Below are positions 33,406 to 43,964 of a stretch of DNA of 64,000 nucleotides, in pieces. Under the pieces are notes generated by a model. That model was not told the DNA's origin. It saw nothing but the letters and a program-made list of their open reading frames with translations, and ran no database searches. How positions within the stretch are numbered: the stretch's first letter is position 1; each line of letters starts with the position of its first letter. Origin of the DNA: Acarospora socialis (taxonomy: Eukaryota > Ascomycota > Lecanoromycetes > Acarosporales > Acarosporaceae); the NCBI GenBank assembly GCA_025617375.2, contig JAMYGW020000001.1, positions 1,984,001-2,048,000 on the forward strand, written 5' to 3'. A program made the position numbers and the translations under genes.

Positions 33406-34393
33406 TTAGAAGACCCCATACCCCCCCAACCACCCCACCATCCCCACCCCAATCACCGACGCAAACGCCCACCCCAACTCCAGCTCCACCACGCTCCACA
33501 CCCACAGCGTGCCGATCGCCGGAGCGCGTTTCAAGACGGCGAAGTAGGCGGCCTCGTTCGTGATGTAGAGCAGATACGTGCCGGACAGGAGGGCGAGGGC
33601 CAGGAAGGCGAGTTGGCGGGGTGAGAGGGGGAAGCGGAGAAGGCGGAGGCGGGAGCGGGAAGGGGATGGAGCGGGAGAGGGAGGGAGGAGGAGGTTGGTG
33701 GTTGTGAGGAGGAGGAGGAGGACTGTGGGGGCTTAGTTAATTATGGCCTGGAAGGGGGAGCTTGGGGGAAGGGGTGCGCAGGGGATGGAGAGGAGGGAGA
33801 GGTTTCAGGTGGAGGGAAAGAGTAGGAAAGGGGGAGAAGGGATGGAGGAGAAACGCGTACGTACGAGGTAAAGCACTGGCCGTCCGCCAGCTGATCTCCG
33901 ACCACGCGATGGCCTGTCGGTATTGGTGGTGGACCAGGACGTCGAGGGTGAAGTGCAGCATGGCGAGGGTGGTGGAGAGGAAGAGGGCGGAGGCGAAGGG
34001 GCCGAGTGGGTCTTCGGCTTCAACCTCGTGCTTATCGGCGGTGAGGCGTTGCGTCTGGCTTTCGGTTCGTGATGGCGGCGAGAGCGTGGGGGAGATGGTG
34101 GAGAGGGTGCCGTCGGGGTTGATGCGGAGGGTCGTGTGTTGGGCATTGTTGTCGTTGGCTGACGTGGCGGCGGGCGGTGGTGGTGAGGCGGAGGGTTGCT
34201 GGAAGGACTCTTGCCGCTCGGCGGCGATTTCGTAGAGCGTTTTGGGTTTGGGCGTGGTGGTGGAGACGGGCGTAGAACGGGAGGGTCGGGAGAGGGGGAT
34301 GCTGGGATGCTGATTTTGGTCCGAGGATTGAGCGCGGCGCTCTTTGCGGTTGCGGGGGACGATGACGTGAGCCATTGCTGCCGTTCCTTCCAT
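33406..34393 (-). CDS. Fungal multi-pass membrane protein, DUF7719-like
   Basis: Exons on the minus strand are 34393-33865 and 33722-33406 (281 aa); donor GTACGT and acceptor CAG join RTASALP to LLLLLLTTTN. The N-terminal ~115 residues are hydrophilic: VPRNRKERRAQ, KTLYEIAAERQ, and a Pro/Ser/Thr-rich part. Four hydrophobic segments follow: FASALFLSTTLAMLHFTLDVLV, then a Leu-run leading to LLLPP. The third is LAFLALALLSGTYLLYIT and the fourth is LWVWSVVELELGWAFASVIGVGMVGWLGGYGVF. AAYFAVLKRAPAIGTLWVWSVVEL is the stretch I associate with the fungal DUF7719 membrane family. Function is unknown. The first ATG is at 34393, with a second in-frame ATG at 34375. It is divergent from GPI12. Confidence 0.75.
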
Positions 34394-34701
34394 TGGGGTG
34401 CGTGTAGACACCAGAGACCTCGTACCTACCGTAGTGATGGGAAAGCTGCCATGGAGCTTCCAGAACGATTAGAAGCTACTGGAGCAGGGATGTTTGAGAT
34501 GTAGCGTGGTGTGGCTGCTTGCCGAGCTGCAAGGCACATCCCACATAAATCTCCTGGAGTTGGCCGGTGATAGAGAGCTAGGTTGACAATCGAGTCGTTT
34601 ATCGGTGACGGCAGCTACTAGCATGTCTACAGATTAGACTTGCGCTCCCCCTTCTGGGCATCCTCCGCAACGACGACGACAACAACGACATCACGGAAAT
34701 A
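34394..34701. promoter_or_regulatory. Shared upstream region, DUF7719-like gene / GPI12
   Basis: 308 bp between divergent ATGs, so it must hold both promoters. The 3' half contains an ACGACGACGACAACAACGAC-type low-complexity leader just ahead of the GPI12 start. No specific motif can be supported. Confidence 0.4.
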
Positions 34702-35720
34702 ATGCATCCATATCTCACAACCGCAGCCCTCATCCTCCCCCTCCTCCCCATCCTCTGGCTGTACACCGCCCACATCTCCCGCACACCGACCTTCCAGAAA
34801 CTGCGCAACAAACGCATCTGCCTTCTCATCGCGCATCCCGATGACGAAGCCATGTTCTTCGCGCCGACGCTGCTGGCGCTGACGGACCCTGCGATGGGGA
34901 ACCACGTCAAGATCTTGTGCCTCAGCACCGGTGAGGAACGCAACCTTCCCCTTCCGCATCATGTTTCTGTCCCATTTAGAGCATATCCTCCAACAACCAC
35001 CACCGAGCTGAACCGAGCACTATCCTAATAGGTAACGCCGACTCCCTCGGCCCCCTCCGCAAAACCGAGCTCCTCTCCAGCGCCCTAATCCTGGGCCTGC
35101 GCTCCACCGCCGACGTCTTCGTCCTCGACTCGCCCGACTTCCCCGACACGATGGCCGCGACGTGGGACGTGCAGAAGATCGTGTCGGTGCTCGTCTCCGC
35201 CTTTGCCCCGTCCTTATCCTCATCCTCCTCCACCTCAGTCTCCACAACAACATCAACGTCCCAACCACCCTCAGCAACCATCGACGTCCTCCTCACTTTC
35301 GACCCCCACGGCGTCTCCAACCATCCCAACCACAGCAGCCTTTACCACGGCTCCCTCGCCTTCCTCCGCGCCCTGATGCGCAATCACGCCGGCTGGGCCT
35401 GTCCCGTCACGCTGTACACGCTGACATCGACGTCCCTCGTCCGCAAATATATCTCTGTCCTCGACGTGCCGCTCACGATGCTGCTGGCGGTGATGGGCAG
35501 CATGCGCTCTTCGCGGTCACGAACGGCCCCGTCCTCGCGGGGAAAGGAGAGGGATGGGGCGGGGAGGTTGTTGTTTGTTAGCGGGCCGATGGAGTATGTG
35601 AGGGCGCAGAGGGCGATGATCAAGGGTCATTGGAGCCAGATGAGGTGGTTTCGCTGGGGGTGGGTCGGGGTGGGGAGGTTTATGGTCGTTAATGATTTGA
35701 GGAGGGAAGGGGGGGGTTGA
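34702..35720 (+). CDS. GPI12: N-acetylglucosaminyl-phosphatidylinositol de-N-acetylase (PIG-L/Gpi12)
   Basis: Second enzyme of GPI-anchor synthesis; it removes acetyl from GlcNAc-PI on the cytosolic face of the ER. Exons are 34702-34930 and 35032-35720 (305 aa); GTGAGG donor and TAG acceptor join LCLSTG to NADSLG. An N-terminal membrane segment (residues 7-24, LTTAALILPLLPILWLY) precedes the metal-binding motif AHPDDEAMFF (HPDDE at 45-49). Further family landmarks are LSTGNADSLGPLRKTEL, LTFDPHGVSNHPNHSSLYHG with the second metal ligand, and the end MRWFRWGWVGVGRFMVVNDL. A Ser/Thr-rich loop (35205-35280) interrupts the middle of the domain and is longer than in yeast. Confidence 0.94.
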
Positions 35721-37129
35721 AGGGGAGGGGGTTTTTGTTTGTTGCGGAGGTTGTATGTCGATGGGGATGCGTGTATATATGTGTATATATGAGGTATGGA
35801 TACTCTCATTTACTCTAAAGACCCGGGATGGGAGGTCTGTGTGGATACCATGCGTGTGACGTGATGGGGCCGGGGGCCGTGGGATAGAGCTCGGTCGTGT
35901 ATTTCGAGATTGTACGAAGGCGATTGATAAAAGTCTTCGCTAGTCCCAAGACTTTACGATTGACAACAAAGTAGTCAGAAAGTCCCATACTAACCTGAGA
36001 CTAGGTTTAACAGCTGCTTCTGGGGTACTTCAGCATTATCAGTTCTCAATCTGCAACATTTGAAGGTATTCTCTGCAAGATTATGTTGTTCTTCTTGTGA
36101 TTCTATGTAAATGGCTCAAGCTGGGGGCCGGCGAAGAATTTTGTCAATCGCCTTCGTACTGCGGCAGAATGATAGACGGACAGACGGAGGGTCCCTGCCC
36201 TCAACACGAGACGGAAAGCGAAGCTAGGCTCTCGTTGCCTCCACCCGCGACATCTGTCCCCTCTCTCCCCGCCGAGGAAAACTCTGGTCGTCGGTTCCGT
36301 CATTGCCCGTACACATCCTCAACACCAGATAACCCTAAGCCCACATCCCTCTTCTCCTCATATCCCCTTCACCATATCTTCATCGTTGAGTCCCTCCAGA
36401 TGTCTCGGCGTCACACGAATGACACGCTACCCAAATAGCTACGACGAAGCACTGGCTTGTTATTTGGAAAATACGAGCTCATGGCGAGGCTTGTCTTGCC
36501 ATGCCTGGTTCCAGATAGGTGGGCTTGGTTGAGTATCGATGTTATGCTGTATAAAAACTATAGACGAATGTGATGTGCTGTTTCCTTGCGGACGAGAGGC
36601 TACCATTTCGATGGAGAGGTTGGTTTGAGCGGAGGGGACTTGGGGCTCTGGGAAGGGATCGGGGATGAGGACTGGAGACAATGGTTGGAGCTAGGGGTGA
36701 CCATGGAGAAAGGAGGGTAGGGAGGGACGTGGAGAGGCACAATGGAGGAGGGACGGCTGTGGTCGTCGATGTTTCGGAGACTTATGGATGGGTGATGGTC
36801 ATCGTAGTTTGCAGGCTAACAAGGACGCTTGCGCCGATGCTGTTCAGGTTGAAGTTGCTGACGTAGTCGAGTTGAAACTGGGCGAGTTCTGAGAATGAAT
36901 GGAGGTTCCGTACAGGAGTGGAAAGTGGACATGCAACACGGATGATAGGAAGTATTGCGGGAGGTCGGCGACTGAGCTTTGCTTTCAATGGTCGAAAAGT
37001 GAGGGAGAAACAGCTGCTAGACAGAACACGATTAATTGCAAGATGTAGCTGAATAGATCAAGAAAAACAAAAGCAGCGTAGATATGCAAAAAGGCAGAGT
37101 TGATGGATAATTTGTGTGAACCAAATCGT
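35721..37129. other. Convergent region between GPI12 and the gene at 37130
   Basis: 1.4 kb between two stop codons. A GTGTATATAT direct repeat lies near 35770. Open frames such as 36097-36438 (113 codons) show no known domain and are not called. Confidence 0.45.
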
Positions 37130-38796
37130 TCAAGGACTAAAGTCAAGATGCCCCCCCAGCACGTCCCATCCGCACAGAACCCACATTTCCTGCTTGAACC
37201 ACTCCGCCGTATCGTCTTCACTCACCGTGGGGAAGTGAACATCCACACCCACCTCCGCGACAGCCGGCATGCTCAGGCCACCGCTGAACTCCTCCAAGTC
37301 GGTACCAAACACGCCCTGCAGGAGCGTGTACTGATAGCGAGTCCTGACGCCTTCTGCAAGGCTGGTCTTGTCCGGCTCTTTCGGAGAGGACGCCGATTCT
37401 CTAATCCCACCGGGTCGACCGTGAACAATAGTCATTGCCCGCTTCAGAGTCCAGATCAGGTATTTTGCTTCGTCACGCATAGCCCGTTTCTTTACCGCTT
37501 CGATGCCACAAGACTGCAGATAGTCTTGATCGTTTGGTCTGGCGTTCTGTTGGTTTGATTCGTCGTCGAAGACGAAGAAGTGGAGTCTCTGGCCAGCGCG
37601 CTGGAGGAGAAGGTAGAGGAAGCCGTCGCTGAGATTGCTGCGTCCGCTCTTGGTGTGTTCGAACTGAGTGGCGTGGACCTGGGTGAGCATTGCTATTAAC
37701 ATTCGGCAGAGATGGGCTCGTAGATCGGGCTCTTGGTGTGTTGTCTCGGATCTGCTGAGTTCGGCGTCTTCGTGGTGTTCTAGACGGTCGCCATGTGTTC
37801 TGAGTACCTGCGCCACTCTAGCATGAGAGATCCACACGGAGAGTTTATGGACACCATCCAATATCTCGCTAAAGAGCTTAACTAGGCTATAAGTTATTTG
37901 TCCGTGGTATGCGGTGTTCTGACTGCCGTTGTTTAATCTGTCGAATCCTTGTATCAAAAGAGTAAAGACCCTGCTCAAAGCGCGGCATCGTGTACCGAAG
38001 TCGAGGTTTGAGGTGGACGTAGCAGATGATTGGTGGTCAGCTTTGGGAGCTTCAGAAGCTGCACTGGTATCCTTGGAATTGTTCAACCCATGTAAATAGT
38101 CACAGACCGAAGAAATAACCCTTGCTGTTGCTGACGAAAGCCAGACCAGTCTGGATGAAAGCTTCTCTGGGTCAGATTTGTCGTTGTGCAACATTTGACA
38201 ATAGCCGTACAAAATGCGCATGAAGAGCACATCTATGACGAAAGTGAGTTAGGTTGAGTATGCATTTCCTGGCATGCTTACCGTCTGATGCATCTCCGTA
38301 CCCTTCTTGTTCTGCGAACTCAACTGCTACATCGTATTCGTTCTCTTCTGCTAGCCCGGTAGGCTTACGAGTTGCAGTTGTAGCTGACTTTGTAGCTTTC
38401 TTCTGTTTCTTTCGGGGATTATAAGAAGCTACTTTCCTCCTCTTTGGCTTACCAGCAGAGACGTTGTCGCTTCTTTCGAGCTCCTCGATGCGTAGTCTGA
38501 GTTCCGCCTGCTCATCTTTAGCCCTTTCGCAGCAGTCTTTCCAAAAAGTGACGGCATTGACATATCGATGCAAAGTCTGCGTGGATAGCTGCCGGCATCC
38601 TTCCTGGATGTTCCTGCGTAACTGAAGGATATATTCTGAATATCTGAGTCAGTAGAGACAGCCTTGGTGATACTAGATAAGGAGGGCTGGCCGTACCCTG
38701 GGTCGACAGTTCTGCCGGTTTGGACTTGACGATCGCCAAAGCGAGAGCAACTTTCTCAGCATGCGACGATAAAAACGTGTCTTGTTGGGACTCCAT
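37130..38796 (-). CDS. Unrecognised fungal protein with central coiled coil and basic patch
   Basis: Exons on the minus strand are 38796-38697, 38635-38282 and 38232-37130 (518 aa), with GT..AG junctions and matching phases, which argues for a real gene. I do not recognise a family. Residues ~60-95 form a helical or coiled segment (TFWKDCCERAKDEQAELRLRIEELER). A strongly basic patch follows (KPKRRKVASYNPRKKQKKATKSA), which looks like a nuclear or nucleolar signal, then an acidic stretch. The C-terminal 365 residues are helical, with FMRILYGYCQML, LFSEILDGVHKLSVWIS and DGFLYLLLQRAGQRLHFFVFDD. They end WFKQEMWVLCGWDVLGG. This layout suggests a nuclear helical-repeat scaffold, but that is inference. 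Confidence 0.72.
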
Positions 38797-40225
38797 CCGG
38801 TCATATCAGATATAACATCATCTTCCCTGCATCTGCCGTCCGTGGTCGCTATATGTAGAGTTGTAGATTGGTAGAGATACTTGTGATTATGTTCTGTGCC
38901 CTAAACCCTAATCTATACCATCTTCCTCTCGTAAAATCCCGGCACAATTCATCCGAATTATTTAGTGCATCAGAGCACCTTGCGCTCATATTCTCTGGAC
39001 CGTCAATGTTTTTTTTCACATAGTGCGCGACTGTCCTTGACTATAGAAGCAAGACGATAGAACTGTCTCAACACAAGGTCTACTGTTGTACAAACCATGA
39101 GAGCCTCCACCGAACGGTTCAATCGTCAGGAGTGCTCTATAAGGTAGGTATACAAGAATCTCAGCGTAGCGCCTGGTAGATATCCAGCAGAAAAAGTACG
39201 GGGCCGTCGGATGCTAGATCGATAGCTCGGGCATGAAGCGTTAGTCGTGACAGTAAATCGTTCTCACTTTACAGAAAATATAAGACAACTAGAACGTTGA
39301 GGGTGCCAGTCACATCCCGAATGGCTTCGAGCTGGAGTTCGAGAAGCACTCCGTACATCTTGGTGAAGGCCGAGAATATACACACGGTCCCGGTATCTCT
39401 CAGAAGTGTGGTGGCATGTACTGTACTCATTGACCATGATATTGAGGCAACTTGGTACGCCCATCAAGAAGTACCGAAGGAAAGGCGGAGAGGTGAACGA
39501 CATCTTCTGCAACCAGAGGGTTTCAGCAACAGTGGAAGGCGGAATGCGGAGATTTCCCACGCGACGAAATGGTAGGAGCAACGCAAAGACTTCTTTGCCG
39601 CCATAGACCATCACAGGAGTCTTCAGATGTATACAGCTTGGCTGTCACTGACAGCTCTTATACGTTCCTCTGTCGCAGCTTTATGTGTTTTCGAGCATTC
39701 GATCAACACCTCACTCCCTTCCGAGCTAGAAGTGCAGCTTGACGTCATCGGGTACTCCGCTTGACCCTTCTTCGAGGCACATCTCTCGATCCTCCGATCT
39801 GAAGAGAAAAGGTAAGGCTCAATTGACTGTCCAAATTCAATGAAATCACTTCGTTTGTGAATCCTCGTATTCCCATTAATTTTAGTGGGCCAAATAAAGT
39901 TATTACAAGTGCATGTGACTATGACATAGCTCAGGGAATCACGGCAGAGCAGTGCGATAAGCCTCATACTAGATAGCGGGGCAGTCCAGTCTAAGGTAAT
40001 AATACCACAGAGCTCCCTCTTTTCCTCCCCAGTTCACCCAAACGACATAATTCAGCTGTTTCAGTCCGAAGCGTATCGTAGGTATCTTATGTCCTTGCGT
40101 TTCTCTGTCACTGAAAGTAATTGCCGGAGTGAATCGCTGATGAGTAGCTTCCAAGCTTAAACCAGCAATCCGACAATTGCCCCGCTTCCCTCGTTTGACC
40201 TTGTGATCAAGTTAGAGCACACAGC
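38797..40225. other. Divergent upstream region, gene 37130 / Gly-Ser repeat gene
   Basis: 1.4 kb between two starts. Contains CCCTAAACCCTAA at 38901-38913, two telomere-like units of the kind often found in fungal promoters, and a poly-T run near 39010. Small open frames between 39264 and 39967 have no known content. Confidence 0.45.
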
Positions 40226-42714
40226 ATGGAGACCATAACCAACGCTGCAAACGCAGCGAGCAAAGCAGTTTTCGGTGACAGCAGCAACTCTCAGTCTGGC
40301 CAGGAACCAGTTTCTGGTCAAACCGGTCGCGGCACCGCCTCTGAGCCTTATGATGCCGGAAACACCACGGGTAACGTCTCTCCAGTCAATTACACTGCCT
40401 CTCTCGATTTCTTTCTGTCCTCGCTCGACATGGTGCACTGAGTCTCTTCGTTAGCTGAGTCTCTATATCATGCGAAAGCTTTGCGTTTCGTTGATCCGAC
40501 ATCGGAAGACCTTCCTGACTAAAAGCCTATAATCCTTGTCTCCTCTTTCCAATTTTCAAAGGGAGAAACACTGCATGTATTTTAGCTTAGACACGACCAG
40601 CTCCTCTACTCCGACTCTGTCGACCCTGACGCTTAGCTGACATGTGTTCTTCATAGACAATCCCCGTCTTGCGGGACTTCCAGGTGATGATGCACGTCCA
40701 GCTTTCAGCTCGGGCCGCGACAGGGACGAACGCAGTGTGCGCGAAGGTGGAACACTCGGTGGACCTACCTACGGAAGTGACAATCCATACGCAAGTTCTA
40801 CCGGCACAACTGGCGGCCAAGGTGCCTACGGCAGCGACAGAGGCGGACTGGATTCGAACAACGCTGGGCCGCATACATCTTCGTTAGCCAATAAACTCGA
40901 TCCTCGCATTGACTCAGACGGTGATGGAAGAGGGAACTCTGGACCAATGGATCGGGAATCAGCTACTATGCCAGGCACATCGACTACGGGTTCCGGCTAT
41001 ACCTCTTCCACAAGCGGCCAGCTAGGAGCGACCGGCCATCAACCTACGATGGGATCTGGCTACACCTCTTCCACCGGCGGTCAATCAGCTGGGGTGCTAG
41101 ACACATCAACAATGGGTTCCGATTATACCTCTTCCACAAGCGGCCAGCCAGGAGCAACCGGCAACCAACTTACGATGGGATCTGGCTACACCTCTTCCAC
41201 CAGCGGTCAATCAACTGGGATGCCAGACACATCAACAATGGGTTCCGGTTATACCTCTTCCACAATCGGCCAGTCAGGAGCAACCGGCAATGACCCTACA
41301 ATGGGCTCTGGCTACACTTCTTCCAGAGGTGGTCTATCAACTACGGTGCCAGAAACATCGACAATGGGGTCTGGCTACACCTCTTCTGTTGGTCAACCCG
41401 GGGCCACAAAGAATCTCGCTATAGATGAAATTGCTGAATTCATAACCCCTTCCGGAGGTAACGTACAAGTCATAGATGAAGGCCCTGCCGCTGGTGGTAT
41501 TGAGGGTAGGTTTGGTCCGAGCCATGGCGTTGATCTCGATGGTCATCGGTTCCCCCAAGACGAAGGGTTGAGTGCTCCTGCTACCGGATCGGGCGGCGCA
41601 AGCTTTAACACCACAGGTAGTAGCACTACCGCCGTCAACACCAGCCGCAGCAGCGGAATGACAGGTTCCGATAATACATCCAGGGACATGGGTAGCCAAG
41701 ACAACACCTCCAGCAACAGCGGAATGAAAGGATCAGGGGACACGTCGAGCGGTATGACTGAACAAGGCGGAGCGAAAGGGTCGGGAATTATCGGAGCTGA
41801 CGTCGCCGGCGGATCTGGTGGGACTTCAAATCGTGCAACCGGCCAAGACGACACCTTGTCTGGGCCTACTGGTGGCATGCAGCAAGGTGCTAATGTTCAA
41901 GGCGGCCGACCCCGCCCGGAGCATAACACCGACAAGACTGGTGTGACAGACATCCACAGTAACGACCCCAAGTTCTCCGACGTACGCCAGACCGAAGCTG
42001 GCGCTAGCTCCGTTGATAACAGCGGACACGGGATTAGCAAGGGTCCCACTGGCGGTTTTGGTGCCGCCGAGCCGTCCGTGTCCTCCAACCCTGCAAGCGG
42101 ACAGAAGCCTACTCCCAAACAGCAAGGTGCCGACCGTCCGACGGAAGAGCCTACCGGTCAGCAAGCCGATGCCGTCAAGGGCGAGAAGGAAATGACAGAG
42201 AAACAGCAAGCTGGCGAGGATACCAGTTCAAGCCAATCAGGTCAACAGCCCAAGAAGGACCCTAACGACCACTCCGGTGAGCCTCTCGGTACCGTCGACC
42301 ACAGTGGCGAGGGTGAGGAGAAGAAACATCCGGGCCAAGCAGGCGGCGACCCCCACGGCGAGGACAAGGGTAACAAGGGGACTGGCGAGCAGTGGGTCAA
42401 AAGCACTGGCATGGCGGCCGATGGTGGAGATTTTGACGCCACGAAACCTGGTGCTGGAAAAGAGGCTGAACGTAAGTCCAACTAACTAGATCCGCATGAG
42501 CATCTGTTCCACTGCCATCTTTCTATCATAGACATGGATAAGCAAAGCAAACAGAGAGATGACTGACGCTCTTACGCCCCTAGGCCTCCTCGAAGAAAAG
42601 GGTATCCACCATGAGCCTGGCATGGGCAAATCGGCTGCAGATACTGGCGCACCGGAACCCTCTAGTAAGGGGGGCATGGGATCGACGCTCAAACAGAAGT
42701 TGCATCTTGGGTAG
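40226..42714 (+). CDS. Gly/Ser/Thr-rich repeat protein, disordered, probably stress-related
   Basis: Exons are 40226-40370, 40657-42471 and 42584-42714 (696 aa). The junctions join EPYDAGN(T)T to DNPRLAGLPGDDARP and KEAE to RLLEEKGIHHEPG, both typical of a hydrophilic fungal family with no assigned activity. The N-terminus METITNAANAASKAVFG and the C-terminal STLKQKLHLG are the conserved ends; the body is Gly, Ser, Thr, Gln and Asp with almost no hydrophobic residues. Residues ~155-300 contain a 42-residue tandem repeat (GSGYTSST..GQ), listed separately. The middle HRFPQDEGL, the DPRIDSDGDGRG motif and the end GTGEQWVKSTGMAADGGDFDATKPGAGKEA resemble hydrophilin-like stress proteins. No signal peptide. 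Function is inferred from composition only. Confidence 0.82.
40975..41400 (+). repeat. 126-bp intragenic tandem repeat
   Basis: Matching points recur at 40975, 41101, 41227 and 41353, exactly 126 bp apart (42 codons). The unit encodes two variants of a 21-residue block beginning GSGYTSST or GSDYTSST. Three full copies and a partial fourth are present. An exact multiple of three preserves the frame, so copy number could change without breaking the protein. Confidence 0.85.
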
Positions 42715-42900
42715 TTGGAAGCGAAAGATGAGAGGTGCACACGGACAAGTCAGACAGAACGGAGGCAACAGTTGGGTTTTCGTGCCGGTAATTTTCGAGA
42801 GGAGACGTAGGATAGTGAAGTGTAGCCCATATCATATGAGCACATGAGTACAGGTAGAAAACAATCTTCGATATATGTACAAGCTCGTATTTGCATCCAT
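42715..42900. other. 3' flank of the repeat protein gene
   Basis: Short non-coding stretch between the stop codon and the tandem-repeat array. No feature seen. Confidence 0.4.
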
Positions 42901-43690
42901 GAACACTGTTCTCTCTGAGATGTTCCATGATCAGAGTGAAGACCTTGCATATTTGGTTGGGATTGATTACATCTATCAGTGCCTGAAATCAATGGCTAAA
43001 CGCTCCCTCCAAAGAACGGGAGTGCTCCCTCTCGTGAGACATTCGATGATATTAGAATGATCCCACCCACCACCGGCTGATGATGATGAGTGAATGCGTC
43101 CTTGGAAACAATCTGTGGAGCGAGCACAGAGGAGCACTCCCTTCCCGAGATGTTCGACGATGGACTCTCAAAACTTGAAGTAAGGAGTTTGGCTCGAGTC
43201 CATCATCATCATCATCACTCAGCGAAGATGTGTTGCATCAAGGAGAAGGAAGGTACTGGGAGCACTCCCGCATCCTGAGATGTTCGACGGGAATCTTCAA
43301 AACCTCCAGATTGGGTTAGCTGGGGAGCAGGTAAGAGTCTGGCTCGATTCCATCATCGTCACCCAGCGATGGTGAGTTGATTCAACGACGAAAGCATTGG
43401 GAGCACTCCCCGATCCTGAGATGTTCGACAGGAATCTTCAAAACCTCCAGATTGGGTTAGCTGGGGAGCAGGTAAGAGTCTGGCTCGATTCCATCATCGT
43501 CACCCAGCGATGATGAGTAGCTAGAATAGACTCGAGGACGAAGCATTGGGAGTACTCCCCCATCCTAAGACGTTCAACGGGAATCTTCAAATCCTCTGGA
43601 TCGGGTGAGTCAGGAAGTGGGTAAGGTATCAAGCATGATTCCGATGATGTTCAAAACTCCCCGATTGGGTTAAGAGCCGTTTGTCATAAG
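42901..43690. repeat. Degenerate tandem-repeat array with GGGAG..CTCCC hairpins
   Basis: About six diverged copies of a 110-150 bp unit. The anchor word GAGATGTTCGAC or a variant starts at 42917, 43036, 43147, 43277, 43418 and 43567. Just before most anchors lies GGGAGCACTCCC or a variant (GGGAGTGCTCCC near 43018), able to form a 5-bp stem. Copies three and four of the well-preserved set (43260-43375 and 43401-43515) are nearly identical over ~110 bp. Each unit also has a CATCATC run. No open frame spans the array. Confidence 0.75.
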
Positions 43691-43964
43691 GTATGAGTGA
43701 ATGATAAGAGATATTTCGGCTTCACCTGCACGCAGCGATTCCAACAAGGTATGCCATAGCGCAAATAACTTGCACTGCCAAGAACCCAGAATGAGAAGCA
43801 ACAGTGCTTCGATAATGCAAAGTCGTGCCACAAAGCAATTGTCCCAGCGATGCCATGCAATGAATGCGTAGCTCTCTGAAACCTGTAGCATGCGACTCGC
43901 TCGAGGGCAAAAAGTTCATATAATAATGCGACCCAGCCGGGGAAGAAAGCGACATGCCGCCGTC

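Noticed and set aside
33012-33452. 146-codon minus-strand frame overlapping the DUF7719-like gene end
   Set aside because: The true C-terminus in the conserved phase stops at 33406; this frame is out of phase.
38901-38913. Telomere-like CCCTAAACCCTAA
   Set aside because: Only two units, inside a normal divergent promoter with genes on both sides; not a telomere or a clear interstitial telomere tract.
43198-43217. CAT microsatellite
   Set aside because: Five CAT units within one copy of the larger array; counted as part of that array.
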